From: Croceibacterium_B sp963783195
GTDB taxonomy: Bacteria; Pseudomonadota; Alphaproteobacteria; Sphingomonadales; Sphingomonadaceae
Length of the DNA: 64,000 nt
Direction of reading: 5' to 3'
Assembly: GCA_963783195.1 (NCBI GenBank)
Contig: CAWAMV010000003.1
Location: 62,001 to 126,000, forward strand
The notes beneath the pieces are model-generated. The model was not told where the DNA came from. It did not search any database and saw only the letters and a list, made by a program, of their open reading frames with translations. The stretch's first letter is position 1, and every line of letters starts with the position of its first letter. Of the stretch, positions 31,668 through 40,862 are shown in pieces. A program made the translations under genes and the position numbers.

Positions 31668-32707
31668 GCCAGGCCGCAGGCTTGCTCGCGGACCCGACGC
31701 CTGCCGCCGCACCCTCGCCGACTCCCTCCGCCACCGAGCCGGTGGTCGCCGGCGCGGAAAGCCTGAAGGAGAAGGTCGCCGAACAGAACTCGACCGTCGG
31801 CGACATCGCCGACCAGCTCGATGCGATCGGCTTTACCGTGGCCGACACGCACATCTCGCTGTGGACCGTGTCGCTGGTCGTGCTGGTCATCCTCGGCATC
31901 TACCTGTTCGCCAAGATCGCCACCCGCCTCGCGCGCTGGACGCTGGGCAAGGTCACGCGGCTCGACAGCACGCAGAAGCTGCTGACCGAAAAGCTCGTGT
32001 CGATCGGAATCTGGACGCTGGCATTCTTTCTCGGGGTCGATATTCTCGGGATCGATCTGACCGCGCTGGCGGTGTTTTCGGGTGCCTTCGGCCTTGCCGT
32101 CGGTTTCGGACTGCAGAAGACCTTCGGTAACCTCATTGCCGGGATAATCCTGCTGATGGACCGGTCGATCAAGCCGGGCGACGTGATCGCCATTGCCGAC
32201 CAGGCGGGCAATTCGACCTTCGGGCAGATCCGCAAGATCGGCATTCGCGCGGTTTCGGTGACGACCCGCGACCGGCGGGAATACCTGATCCCGAACGAAC
32301 AGCTGATGATCAACCAGGTCGAGAACTGGTCCTATTCGAGCAAGACCGTGCGCATCCAGGTGCCGGTCGGCGTCTCTTACCACTGCGACATCGACAAGGC
32401 CGAGGCGCTGATGCTCGAAGCCGCCGCAGACACGCCTCGCGTGCTCGAGAGCCCCGCCCCCTCGGTCTGGCTGGACGGATACGGTGACAGCTCGGTCAAC
32501 TTCGTCGTCCAGTGCTGGATCGTCGATCCCGAGGAAGGCGTGGGCAACATCCGCTCCGACGTGCTCAAGCGGCTGTGGAAGCTGTTCCAGCGCGACGGGA
32601 TCGAGATCCCCTTCCCGCAGCGCGACATCAACCTGCGCGACAACGAGCAATTCCAGCAGCTGGTGGAGGCAATCGCGCAGCGCATCGGGCCCGGCGGGAA
32701 AGACTGA
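31664..32707 (+). CDS. mscS: Mechanosensitive ion channel, MscS family
   Basis: Opens under membrane tension to release solutes. 347 residues: a Pro/Ala-rich N-terminus, a membrane helix at about 66-88, a second near 107-125, the pore helix TM3 (AVFSGAFGLAVGFGLQKTFG), then the beta domain (RSIKPGDVIAIADQ) and the C-terminal domain through FPQRDINLR. The glycine/alanine packing of TM3 is typical. The GTG start overlaps the metC stop by four bases, although no functional link is known. Confidence 0.93.
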   Translation: MSQAAGLLADPTPAAAPSPTPSATEPVVAGAESLKEKVAEQNSTVGDIADQLDAIGFTVADTHISLWTVSLVVLVILGIYLFAKIATRLARWTLGKVTRLDSTQKLLTEKLVSIGIWTLAFFLGVDILGIDLTALAVFSGAFGLAVGFGLQKTFGNLIAGIILLMDRSIKPGDVIAIADQAGNSTFGQIRKIGIRAVSVTTRDRREYLIPNEQLMINQVENWSYSSKTVRIQVPVGVSYHCDIDKAEALMLEAAADTPRVLESPAPSVWLDGYGDSSVNFVVQCWIVDPEEGVGNIRSDVLKRLWKLFQRDGIEIPFPQRDINLRDNEQFQQLVEAIAQRIGPGGKD

Positions 32708-32806
32708 CTCCGGTCCCCCCGTAGAAAACCTTTCAAAAGGCGGCCTGTGGGCCCGCCAAACCTTTCTCGCTGGCGGATCAAAGGCGAGCAGCCCACTTTC
32801 CGCCTC

Positions 32807-33565
32807 ATGGAAAAGCGTGGCACTGTCTTCCTCGTCGGCGCGGGGCCCGGCGATCCGGACCTGCTGACCCTTCGCGCAGCGCGGCTCATCATGCGTGCGC
32901 GCATCGTCGTTCACGACGGACTGGTCGATCCGGCAATCCTGGCGATGGCCCCGGCCGGGGCGAAAATGGTCTCGGTCGCCAAGCGCCGCGAACATCACAC
33001 TCTGCCGCAGGACGAGATCTGCGCCCTGCTGGTGCGCGAGGCATTGGCCGGCAACGACGTGGTGCGCCTCAAAGGCGGCGATCCGCTCGTCTTCGGCCGC
33101 GGCGGAGAGGAGGCAGAGGCCTGCCGCGCGGCCGGTGTCGCGGTCGAGATCGTCCCCGGCATCAGCGCCGCAAACGGTGCCGCGGCAGCCGCGCAGATCG
33201 CCCTCACCCATCGCGATGCGGCCAGCGTGGTCAGTTTCGTCGCAGGGCAGTGCAAGGGGCTTTCCGAACAGGATTGGGCGGGCCTTGCCGGCAGCGGGCG
33301 CACGCTCGTCATCTACATGGGCGTGAAGACTGCGCCGCAAATCGCCGAAAAGCTCATGGCGGACGGCCTCGCCCCCGACATGCCGCTGGCGGTGATCGAG
33401 AACGCCTGCCGGCGCGAAATGCGCGTGCTGCGCGGCCCCCTCGCCGCGCTGCCCCAGCTCGTCAAGCGCGAGAGGGTCAAGAGTCCGGCGCTCATCGTCA
33501 TCGGCGCAGTCACTGCGCGCGAAGACCTCGAAGTGGCCCGAATTGCCGCGGAGGTGCAGGCATGA
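32807..33565 (+). CDS. cobA: Uroporphyrinogen-III C-methyltransferase
   Basis: Makes precorrin-2 by two SAM-dependent methylations, the first step to siroheme, the cofactor of the sulfite reductase encoded downstream. 252 residues with the family blocks VFLVGAGPGDPDLLTLRA, VVRLKGGDPLVFGRGGEE, VPGISAANGAAA and NACRREMRVLRG. It lacks the CysG dehydrogenase/chelatase half, so another protein must finish siroheme. The first gene of a five-gene operon whose members overlap: its TGA lies within ATGA of the next gene. Confidence 0.95.
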   Translation: MEKRGTVFLVGAGPGDPDLLTLRAARLIMRARIVVHDGLVDPAILAMAPAGAKMVSVAKRREHHTLPQDEICALLVREALAGNDVVRLKGGDPLVFGRGGEEAEACRAAGVAVEIVPGISAANGAAAAAQIALTHRDAASVVSFVAGQCKGLSEQDWAGLAGSGRTLVIYMGVKTAPQIAEKLMADGLAPDMPLAVIENACRREMRVLRGPLAALPQLVKRERVKSPALIVIGAVTAREDLEVARIAAEVQA

Positions 33566-33858
33566 AAATCGTCACCGGAAACGATCTCAAGACCGGCGCA
33601 GTCACCTGGTGGACGGGCTACGACTGGTCGCTCCACGTTGACGACGCAGTCGACGCAGGAGATCAGGCAGAGGAAGTCATGGCCCGCGAAACCGCCGCGT
33701 GCCGGGTCAACAACCCCTATCTGATCGAGGGGGAACGAACCGCCGACGGCGTGCGCCCCGCGCATATCAAGGACCGGGTGCGCGCGCTCGGGCCCACGGT
33801 GCGTCCCGACCTGACGCTCGCTCCCGCCGACCCCGACGCTCGCAACTGGGTGATCTGA
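33562..33858 (+). CDS. DUF2849 protein of the sulfite-reduction operon
   Basis: A 98-residue protein, MKIVTGNDLKTGAVTWWTGY, typical of DUF2849 proteins, which are found in this operon position in many alphaproteobacteria. Overlap of 4 bases with cobA and 1 base with the reductase gene means it must be translated with them. Function unknown; an accessory role for the reductase is inferred from context only. Confidence 0.85.
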   Translation: MKIVTGNDLKTGAVTWWTGYDWSLHVDDAVDAGDQAEEVMARETAACRVNNPYLIEGERTADGVRPAHIKDRVRALGPTVRPDLTLAPADPDARNWVI

Positions 33859-35492
33859 TGTACAAGTACGACCAATACGACCAGGCGATGGTCGACGCGC
33901 GCGTCGAGGAATTCCGCGACCAGACGCGTCGGCGCATCGAGGGCAAGATGGATGACGACCAGTTCAAGCCCCTTCGGCTGAAGAACGGGCTGTACCTCCA
34001 GCTCCATGCCTACATGCTGCGCGTCGCGATTCCTTACGGCACGCTCGACAGCCGGCAGATGCGCGCTCTGGCCGAGATCGCCCGCAAGTACGACCGCGGT
34101 TACGGCCATTTCACCACCCGGCAGAATATCCAGTACAACTGGATCAAGCTGGCCGAAGCGCCCGAGATCCTGGCCGATCTCGCGAAGGTCGAGATGCACG
34201 CCATCCAGACCAGCGGCGAAAGCGTTCGCAACATCAGCGCCGACCAGTACGCCGGGGCCGCGGCCGACGAGCTGATCGATCCGCGCCCGTGGTGCGAGAT
34301 GATCCGGCAAATGACCACGTTCATGCCGGAATTCAGCTACCTCCCGCGCAAGTTCAAGATCGCGGTCATCGCCAGCAAGGAAGACCGCGCGGCGTTGCGT
34401 TGGCATGATTTTGCGCTGCGCATCGTCGAGCGCGATGGCGAGATCGGTTTCGAGGTCTATGCCGGCGGCGGCATGGGGCGCACGCCGTTCATCGCCTTCA
34501 GGATTCGCGATTTCCTGCCCACGGCGCAGATCTTCTCGTACCTCCAGGCCGTCCTGCGGGTGTGGAACCGCAACGCCCGGCGCGACAACATCCACAAGCA
34601 GCGGATGAAGATCCTCGTCCACGACCTCGGGCAGGAGGAATTCACCCGCCAGGTCGAGGCCGAATTCGAGCACTTCCTTTCGCTCGGGCAGGATTTTCCG
34701 CAGGCCGAATACGATCGCATCGCGGCCTATTTCGACCCGCCGCCGTTCGAGCAGGGCCTGTCGGAAGAGATCGACCTGTCCAATCCCGAGTTCGCCCGCT
34801 GGGTGCGCCACCAGGTGATCGCCCACAAGGCGCCCGGCTATGCCATCGCCAACATCAGCCTGAAGCCGGTCGGCGGCATTCCCGGCGACATCTCGGCCGA
34901 CCAGATGGACCTGGTCGCCGATCTGGCCGAGAAATACAGCTTCGACGAGCTACGCGCGACGCATGCCCAGAACCTTGTCCTGCCGCACGTCCGCAAGCGG
35001 GATCTCTACGCCGTGTGGCAGGAGCTGAGCGAAGCTGGCCTCGCCGACAGCAACCTGGACCTGGTGACGGACATCATCGCCTGCCCCGGCCTCGACTATT
35101 GCAGCCTCGCCAATGCGCGCTCGATCCCGATTGCGCAGAAGATCGCCGAGCGCTTCGCCGATGCGGATCGCCAGGCCGACCTCGGCGAACTCAAGATCAA
35201 GATATCCGGCTGCATCAATGCCTGCGGTCACCACCACGCCGGAAACATCGGCATCCTCGGCGTCGATCGGAAGGGCAACGAGAGCTACCAGCTCCTGCTC
35301 GGCGGTTCGGGCGACGAGGAAACGACCCAGGCCAAGATTGCCGGTCCCGGTTTCGACGAGGACGGCATCGTCGATGCCGTCGAGCGCGCGGTGGAACAGT
35401 ATCGCACCATCCGATCGCCCGGCGAACGCTTCATCGACACCTATCGCCGCGTCGGCATGGATGGCTTCAAGGAGGCGATTTATGGCGTATAG
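33858..35492 (+). CDS. cysI: Assimilatory sulfite (nitrite/sulfite) reductase, siroheme-[4Fe-4S]
   Basis: Six-electron reduction of sulfite to sulfide. 544 residues with two repeated ferredoxin-reductase half domains, GHFTTRQNIQYNWIKL in the first, and the siroheme-iron-sulfur ligands CPGLDYC and GCINACGHHHAGNIG in the second (C-x5-C ... C-x3-C). The operon (siroheme methyltransferase upstream, CysH downstream) argues for sulfite rather than nitrite. No flavoprotein CysJ is seen here, so a ferredoxin-type donor is likely. Confidence 0.93.
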   Translation: MYKYDQYDQAMVDARVEEFRDQTRRRIEGKMDDDQFKPLRLKNGLYLQLHAYMLRVAIPYGTLDSRQMRALAEIARKYDRGYGHFTTRQNIQYNWIKLAEAPEILADLAKVEMHAIQTSGESVRNISADQYAGAAADELIDPRPWCEMIRQMTTFMPEFSYLPRKFKIAVIASKEDRAALRWHDFALRIVERDGEIGFEVYAGGGMGRTPFIAFRIRDFLPTAQIFSYLQAVLRVWNRNARRDNIHKQRMKILVHDLGQEEFTRQVEAEFEHFLSLGQDFPQAEYDRIAAYFDPPPFEQGLSEEIDLSNPEFARWVRHQVIAHKAPGYAIANISLKPVGGIPGDISADQMDLVADLAEKYSFDELRATHAQNLVLPHVRKRDLYAVWQELSEAGLADSNLDLVTDIIACPGLDYCSLANARSIPIAQKIAERFADADRQADLGELKIKISGCINACGHHHAGNIGILGVDRKGNESYQLLLGGSGDEETTQAKIAGPGFDEDGIVDAVERAVEQYRTIRSPGERFIDTYRRVGMDGFKEAIYGV

Positions 35493-35952
35493 CGGCAACC
35501 CCACCCCGGCGGCGACCGAAGATTACGGCGCCGAATGGTTGCGCTTCCGCGACGACCCTGCGGCCGACGAGCCGGCGGTCTCGCTTGACGCTTTCCTTTA
35601 CCAGACGAGCGCCATTTCGGTGCGGATAGAGGCGGGCGAGGACGTGGCGCAGCTCCTGCCGCATCTCGACCGCGTGCGGCTGGTCGAGATCGACTTCCCC
35701 AAGTTCCGCGACGGGCGCGGCTTTTCGACCGCCCGCATCCTGCGCGAGGCCGGCTACACCGGTGAGGTCAAGGCGACCGGCGACGTACTGGTCGATCTGC
35801 TGTTCTTCATGCGCCGCTGCGGCTTCGACAGCTTCGCCCCGGACAAGCCGATCGACCGCGCCGATGCCGAGGCCGCGCTGAACCGCTATCCGCACGTTTA
35901 CCAGGACGCCGCTGACGACCGCGTGCCGATCTGGAAGCTGCGTCATGGCTAG
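35482..35952 (+). CDS. DUF934 protein of the sulfite-reduction operon
   Basis: 156 residues containing VRLVEIDFPKFRDGRGFSTA, RILREAGYTGEVKATGDVL and MRRCGFDSFA, the DUF934 core. This family is found between cysI and cysH in many proteobacteria, and an accessory role in sulfite reduction is assumed but unproven. It overlaps cysI by 11 bases and cysH by 8, so expression is tightly coupled. Confidence 0.88.
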   Translation: MAYSGNPTPAATEDYGAEWLRFRDDPAADEPAVSLDAFLYQTSAISVRIEAGEDVAQLLPHLDRVRLVEIDFPKFRDGRGFSTARILREAGYTGEVKATGDVLVDLLFFMRRCGFDSFAPDKPIDRADAEAALNRYPHVYQDAADDRVPIWKLRHG

Positions 35953-36736
35953 TCGCGCGATAGACCGGATCGACGTCGCCCGGCGCTTCACCCAGGGCGA
36001 TGCCGATGCCCTCAACGCGCGCTTCGCCGGGGCCGACGCCGCCTCCATGTTGCGCGAATTGCTGCGCGAGGACGTGCTCGGCAATGTAGCCGTCGTCTCC
36101 TCGTTCGGCACCGAGAGCGCCGTGTTGCTTCACCTCGTCGCGCAGGCCAACCCTGCGACCCCGGTCGTCTTCGTCGACACCCTGAAGATGTTTCCCGAGA
36201 CGCTCGAGTATCGCGACACGCTCGTGCGGCGCCTCGGCCTGACCGACAGCTCCACGGTCGAACCCGATTCCGCCATGCTCGCCACCAAGGACGAGAATGG
36301 CCTGCGCTGGTCATACGACCCTGACGGCTGCTGCGCGATCCGCAAGGTCGAACCGCTTGCCCGCGCCAAGTCAGGTCTCGATGCCTGGATTTCGGGCCGC
36401 AAGGCGTTCCAGTCGGTCACCCGCGAGAACCTGCCACGCTTCGAAGTCGAGGACGCCGAAGATGGACGGGGGCGACTCAAGATCAACCCGCTCGGCGACT
36501 GGGTGAAGGACGATCTCGAAGCCTACTTCGAAAAACACGACCTGCCACGCCATCCGCTCGAGGCGGAAGGCTATCTCTCGGTCGGTTGCGCGCCGTGCAC
36601 CAGCAAGGTCATGCCGGGCGAAGATCCGCGCGCCGGCCGCTGGCGCGGCTGGGAAAAAACCGAATGCGGCATTCACGGGGTGCCGCCGACGACGGACGAG
36701 GGCGATTTGCCCCCGGGCTACGAACCCGCGTTCTGA
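35945..36736 (+). CDS. cysH: Adenylyl-sulfate / phosphoadenylyl-sulfate reductase
   Basis: Reduces activated sulfate to sulfite using thioredoxin. 263 residues: the PP-loop-like VVSSFGTESAVLLHLVA, the Cys pair in DGCCAIRKVEPL, SVGCAPCTSKVMPGEDPRAG, and the catalytic ECGIH. The CC ... CxxC set binds a [4Fe-4S] cluster and marks the bacterial APS-reductase type rather than the cluster-free E. coli PAPS enzyme. The last gene of the operon. Confidence 0.94.
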   Translation: MASRAIDRIDVARRFTQGDADALNARFAGADAASMLRELLREDVLGNVAVVSSFGTESAVLLHLVAQANPATPVVFVDTLKMFPETLEYRDTLVRRLGLTDSSTVEPDSAMLATKDENGLRWSYDPDGCCAIRKVEPLARAKSGLDAWISGRKAFQSVTRENLPRFEVEDAEDGRGRLKINPLGDWVKDDLEAYFEKHDLPRHPLEAEGYLSVGCAPCTSKVMPGEDPRAGRWRGWEKTECGIHGVPPTTDEGDLPPGYEPAF

Positions 36737-36781
36737 CGCCGCAAGGGAGCGGGCACGCCCTCAAGCGCACCCGCGATCCGC

Positions 36782-37192
36782 TCAGCTCGCGACCCGTTCG
36801 ACGGTGTAGACCGTGCCGTCGCCGTCGTTGGTGGCAGTCCACTTGCCCGAGGCGTCGATCGCCTCGGTCGAGCATGTTTCGGTCCCGCCTTCCGGCGTTT
36901 CGCACCACTTGCCCGGCGTCGCCTCGGTCCAGGTACCGTTGACCGTATCCCCGGTCGAGGAGACGGACGTATAGGTGCCGTCTTCCTTCACGTCGTAGTC
37001 GTAAGTCGTGTTGTCCGGCCCGGTGACCTTGAACTTGCCGGTCGAAGGCTGACCATCGACGCCCATCGAGACAGGCGTTGCAGCCGGCGCTTCGGCCACG
37101 GCGGCAGTATCCTCGGCTACAGGAGCTTCGCTCGCGGTATCGTTACAAGCGGCCACTGCCAGGACGGCGGCAAGGCAGAATATCTTCTTCAT
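36782..37192 (-). CDS. Small secreted lipoprotein, unknown function
   Basis: 136 residues, MKKIFCLAAVLAVAACNDTA: a lipoprotein signal with lipobox VAAC. After an Ala/Glu/Pro linker the mature domain (GKFKVTGPDNTTYDYDVKED, then VNGTWTEATPGKWCETP) is rich in Thr/Gly and has two Cys that could form a disulfide (CETP ... ETCST). No family recognised. Monocistronic, convergent with cysH. Confidence 0.8.
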   Translation of the reverse strand: MKKIFCLAAVLAVAACNDTASEAPVAEDTAAVAEAPAATPVSMGVDGQPSTGKFKVTGPDNTTYDYDVKEDGTYTSVSSTGDTVNGTWTEATPGKWCETPEGGTETCSTEAIDASGKWTATNDGDGTVYTVERVAS

Positions 37193-37263
37193 CTCGGTTC
37201 CCCCAAAAGCTGAATAGCGACCGCCCGGGATTTAACCCGCGAACGATTCAAATGACAGAAAAA

Positions 37264-38172
37264 CTACAGCCAGCCCTTTTCGCGGTACCAGCTCGCGGTG
37301 GCTTTCAGCCCCTCCCGCGTGGGTATTTCGGGCGCCCACCGTGTTTTCGGCGGCTTCATGCGCGGCGTGCTGACCCAGTCGGGATGCGCCATGTACCCGA
37401 CCCGGTCGAGCGACAGCTTGGCGTTGCGCCCGCGCACCATCCGGTCGAGCTTGGCAAGCCGTTCCAGCGAAGCCTTCGACAGGTGGGGCACCCATGGACG
37501 GCGACCGACCGCCCAACCGATCGCGTGGGCCATCTCCCGGTGGCTCCAGCCATCGTCGCGGGCGTCGTCGGGTTCAAATATACGGTGCGTGACATCTTCG
37601 CCGCCAGGGACAAGTGCGAGGAGCAGGCGGGCGAGATCGCGCACGTGAATCAGGCTGGCACGTCCCGCGGGCGGCATCGGCAGAACGCCCCAGCGGGCGG
37701 CCTTGAACATCTCCAGCATCTCGCGGTCGCGCGGGCCATAGATCGCCGGCGGGCGCACGATGGTCCAGTCGAGACCGCTCGCCATGACGAGCTTTTCCGC
37801 CCGTCGCTTGCTGTCGCCATAGCGCGACAGGTGCGGCTCGCGCGCGGCCAGTGACGAGACGAACAGAAAACGCGGCACCCCTTCGGCCACCGACTGTTCG
37901 ACCAGCCGCATCGTTCCTTCGACGTTGCCGAGGTGAAAACCCAGCGGGTCGGGCGCATTGACCACCCCGGCGACGTGGATCACCGCCTCGGCACCGTCGA
38001 CCAGTTCGGCCAGGGCGTCGCGATTGCCAAGATGGCCGCGCACCCACTCGATTCCCGGCGTTTCCGGCTGCTTGCGCCGGGTAAGAGCGCGGATTTCCAA
38101 GTTTCGCCGCAGGGCCTCGTCGAGGAGAGCCTGGCCGACGAAGCCGGTGGCGCCTGTCACCGCCAGCGTCAC
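37264..38172 (-). CDS. NAD(P)-dependent epimerase / SDR-type sugar-nucleotide or NADH-ubiquinone-subunit-like protein
   Basis: 302-residue extended SDR. TLAVTGATGFVGQALLDEAL is the nucleotide-binding GxxGxxG. GAEAVIHVAGVVNAP, FLFVSSLAAREPHLSRYGDS and the YGDSKRRAEKLV (YxxxK) catalytic motif follow, then IVRPPAIYGPRDREML. The substrate cannot be told; similar proteins in alphaproteobacteria are annotated simply as NAD-dependent epimerases. The GTG start lies within the stop of proB (GTGA), so it is translated with proB. Confidence 0.85.
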   Translation of the reverse strand: MTLAVTGATGFVGQALLDEALRRNLEIRALTRRKQPETPGIEWVRGHLGNRDALAELVDGAEAVIHVAGVVNAPDPLGFHLGNVEGTMRLVEQSVAEGVPRFLFVSSLAAREPHLSRYGDSKRRAEKLVMASGLDWTIVRPPAIYGPRDREMLEMFKAARWGVLPMPPAGRASLIHVRDLARLLLALVPGGEDVTHRIFEPDDARDDGWSHREMAHAIGWAVGRRPWVPHLSKASLERLAKLDRMVRGRNAKLSLDRVGYMAHPDWVSTPRMKPPKTRWAPEIPTREGLKATASWYREKGWL

Positions 38173-39290
38173 AGCAGCACCAGCTGGTCGCGATGGATGA
38201 CCGCGGCGCGCGGCGCGTAGCCGAGCAGGCGCCCCTGCGCTTCCTGCTTGCATCCCATGATGGCCGTGCATTCGGCCGAGGAATATTCGACCAGGCCCTG
38301 CGCCAGTCGCTCGCCTTTCGGGCCGTGGATGGTGACCAGATCTCCTCGCCCGAACATGCCGGTGACCTCCGTCACCCCCGCAGCGAGCAGGCTCGCTCCG
38401 CCGGCGAGCGCCGCGGCGCAGCCGGCATCGACGCTGAGCACGCCGCTGGGCGAAAGGCGGCCGCCGATCCATGACTTGCGGGACGTGGCGCTGCGCTGGG
38501 GCACGAACACCGTGCCCGTGCCGCCGGCCAGCGCCGCAGAGATGGGAGTCCGGTGCGTGCCGTTGACGATCGCGAGCGCGATGCCCGCCCGCTCGGCGAT
38601 CTGCGCGGCCTGCAGCTTGGACGTCATGCCGCCGGAACCGAGGCCCGACGACGAACTGCTGCTGGCCATCGCCATGACGCTGTCGCTCACGCCTTCGACG
38701 CGCGGCACGAGAACCGCTCCCGGCTCGCGCGGGTCGCGATCGTACAGGCCGTCGACATCGCTCAGCAACATGACGGCGTTGGCGGCGGCAGCCTGCGCCA
38801 CGCGGGCGGCAAGTCGATCGTTATCGCCGAAGCGGATTTCCGCCGTGGCGACCGAATCGTTTTCGTTCACGACGGGGATTGCCCCTGCCTCGAGCAAGCG
38901 CTCGAAGGTGGCGGACGCGTTGAGGTAACGGCGGCGATCCTCGAGATCGTCCAGCGTCAGCAGCATCTGCGCGGCCACGAGGCCATGCGATCCCAGCGCC
39001 TGCGACCACAGGCCTGCCAGGGTGATCTGCCCGACCGAAGCCGCAGCCTGGGCGTCGGCCAGGCTACCGCGTCCGCCGCGTTCGAACTTCAGCTTGGCTG
39101 CGCCGAGCGCAATAGCGCCTGAGCTGACAATCACGACCTGGGTCCCGTCCGCCCTGAGCGCCGCGATGTCCTGTGCCAGCGAGGCCAGCCAGTCGGCACG
39201 CGGCTCCCCCTTCTCGACAAGCAGCGAGGAGCCGACCTTGAGGACAAGGCGCGGCACATGCACGAGGTCGGCGAGGGTCTGGATGGACAT
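38169..39290 (-). CDS. proB: Glutamate 5-kinase
   Basis: First step of proline synthesis. 373 residues: the amino-acid-kinase domain with LVLKVGSSLLVEKGEPRADW, VIVSSGAIALGAAKL, PVVNENDSVATAEIRFGDND and LLSDVDGLYDRDP, then a PUA domain (about 285-365). The ATG gives MSIQTLADL; an upstream GTG in frame is less likely. It lies downstream of obgE by 50 bases, a common obgE-proB order. proC is also in this window, at 43 kb, but proA is not. Confidence 0.94.
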   Translation of the reverse strand: MSIQTLADLVHVPRLVLKVGSSLLVEKGEPRADWLASLAQDIAALRADGTQVVIVSSGAIALGAAKLKFERGGRGSLADAQAAASVGQITLAGLWSQALGSHGLVAAQMLLTLDDLEDRRRYLNASATFERLLEAGAIPVVNENDSVATAEIRFGDNDRLAARVAQAAAANAVMLLSDVDGLYDRDPREPGAVLVPRVEGVSDSVMAMASSSSSSGLGSGGMTSKLQAAQIAERAGIALAIVNGTHRTPISAALAGGTGTVFVPQRSATSRKSWIGGRLSPSGVLSVDAGCAAALAGGASLLAAGVTEVTGMFGRGDLVTIHGPKGERLAQGLVEYSSAECTAIMGCKQEAQGRLLGYAPRAAVIHRDQLVLL

Positions 39291-39340
39291 TGCGGCGCGG
39301 GGATTAGCGACTTGGGCCGCGCGCGTCACCAAGAGCCTGC

Positions 39341-40406
39341 CTAGATCGGCGACCAGTCGGCGGGCGCATCGTCATCGTCACCCTCTTCCGGCAGCGAATG
39401 CGGCTGTTCGGTCGAAGTTCGTTCGGGCAGGTGGCCGAGCACTGCATCGAGCAGGGCCTCGACGCCTTCTCCGGTGGCGGCGGATATCGGATAGACATCG
39501 TCGGCCCCGGCGGACTCGAGCTCGGCACCGAAGGCCTTCGGCCAGCTCGGCGTCGGCGAGATCGACCTTGTTCAAGGCGTAGAGCCGCGGCTTGTCCTCC
39601 AGCCCGGCGCCGTAAGCCTCGAGCTCGGCCTCGACGACCTTCATTGCCTCGACCGGGTCGGTACCGGAAATATCAATCAGGTGGATGAGGACCCGGCAGC
39701 GTTCGATGTGTCCGAGGAACCGGTCGCCGATGCCCGCGCCGTCGGCAGCGCCCTCGATCAGGCCCGGAATATCGGCCAGTACGAACTCTCGCCCCTTGTG
39801 CCTTACCACCCCGAGGCTCGGAACGAGCGTGGTAAAGGCATAGTCGCCGACCTTGGCCCTGGCGTTGGAAACCTGGTTGATGAAGGTGCTCTTGCCCGCG
39901 TTGGGCAGACCAACCAGGCCGACGTCGGCAAGCAGCTTCAAACGCAGCCAGACCCACATCTCCTGGTAGGGGATGCCCGGCTGATGCTGGCGCGGGGCGC
40001 GGTTGGTGGCGGTCTTGTAACTGGCGTTGCCGCGCCCGCCCATGCCGCCTTCCAGCAGGACGACCTCCTGCCCCACCTCCGTCAGGTCGGCGAGAACCTC
40101 CTCGCGGTTCTCGTCCATTATCTCCGTTCCAACGGGCACCTCGATGACCAGCGATGGCGCGCTGGCGCCAGTGCGGTTCTTGCCCATTCCGTGCCCGCCG
40201 CGCTTGGCCTTGAAATGCTGGGTGTAGCGGAAGTCGATCAGCGTGTTGAGGCCGGGCACGGCGCGGAACACCACGTCTCCCCCGCGCCCACCGTCGCCCC
40301 CGTCCGGGCCGCCGTATTCGATGTATTTCTCGCGCCGGAAGCTCACCGCTCCCGGGCCCCCGGCACCGGAGCGTACGTAGATCTTGGCCTGGTCGAGAAA
40401 ATGGAT
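39341..40406 (-). CDS. obgE: GTPase Obg (apparent ATC start and C-terminal frameshift)
   Basis: Ribosome-associated essential GTPase. Homology to the Obg glycine-rich domain starts at HFLDQAKIYVRSGAGGPGAV, directly after an ATC codon where ATG is expected; GGAG lies 8 bases upstream of it. The first usable GTG is 20 codons later and would cut the Obg fold. G motifs: GLPNAGKST, DIPGLIEGA, NKVD. At about 39532-39545 the frame shifts: the rest (FGAELESAGADDVYPISAAT and an acidic tail DDDDAPADWSPI) is one frame over. The 1066 bases are one more than 355 codons. The shift separates the G5 motif (ISA) from the G domain. Confidence 0.88.
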
Positions 40407-40469
40407 CGGTTGTCTCCGGAGTTGTCCCGAAGCGCCATAGCGCGAGCGCGGTGGAAAAGAAAAGCTGGA

Positions 40470-40488
40470 GCCCGGATCAAGTCCGGGC
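40470..40488. repeat. REP-like palindrome
   Basis: GCCCGGA-TCAAG-TCCGGGC is a perfect 7-bp stem, followed by TGACG. The string CCCGGATCAAGTCCGGG plus TGACG is, from memory, a very common dispersed intergenic palindrome in alphaproteobacterial genomes. Only one copy is present here. It lies in the obgE to tRNA-Ala spacer (267 bases), which otherwise shows no gene. Confidence 0.5.
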
Positions 40489-40673
40489 TGACGATTAAGG
40501 TTGGTGGCTTGTCAGTACGCTCACTTCGGAGCCAGTTTGCCGCATTTTTTCGTTTCGCGCGCCGAGGGTGGTGCAATTCGCAGATCCGGAGCGGAGCGAC
40601 TTTCAAGGTCGTGAGCACCGGAAGCCGCGGAGTGCGCCGCCCGCAGGCCGTGAAACGGGAAAAGGCGGTAAAC

Positions 40674-40749
<76 letters not shown>

Positions 40750-40862
40750 GTTCCAGTTTCCCACCGTGCGGGCTGGCCCGCGCGAAGAGCGCGCTCCCTA
40801 GCGAAAAGGGCGAGCGCTTGAAAGGACAAAAATCGCCCTTCCGAAATGGCCTTCCCGTGCCC

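Noticed and set aside
31544..33340. 598-codon open frame opposite metC, mscS and cobA
   Set aside because: Crosses three unrelated genes and has no domain signature.
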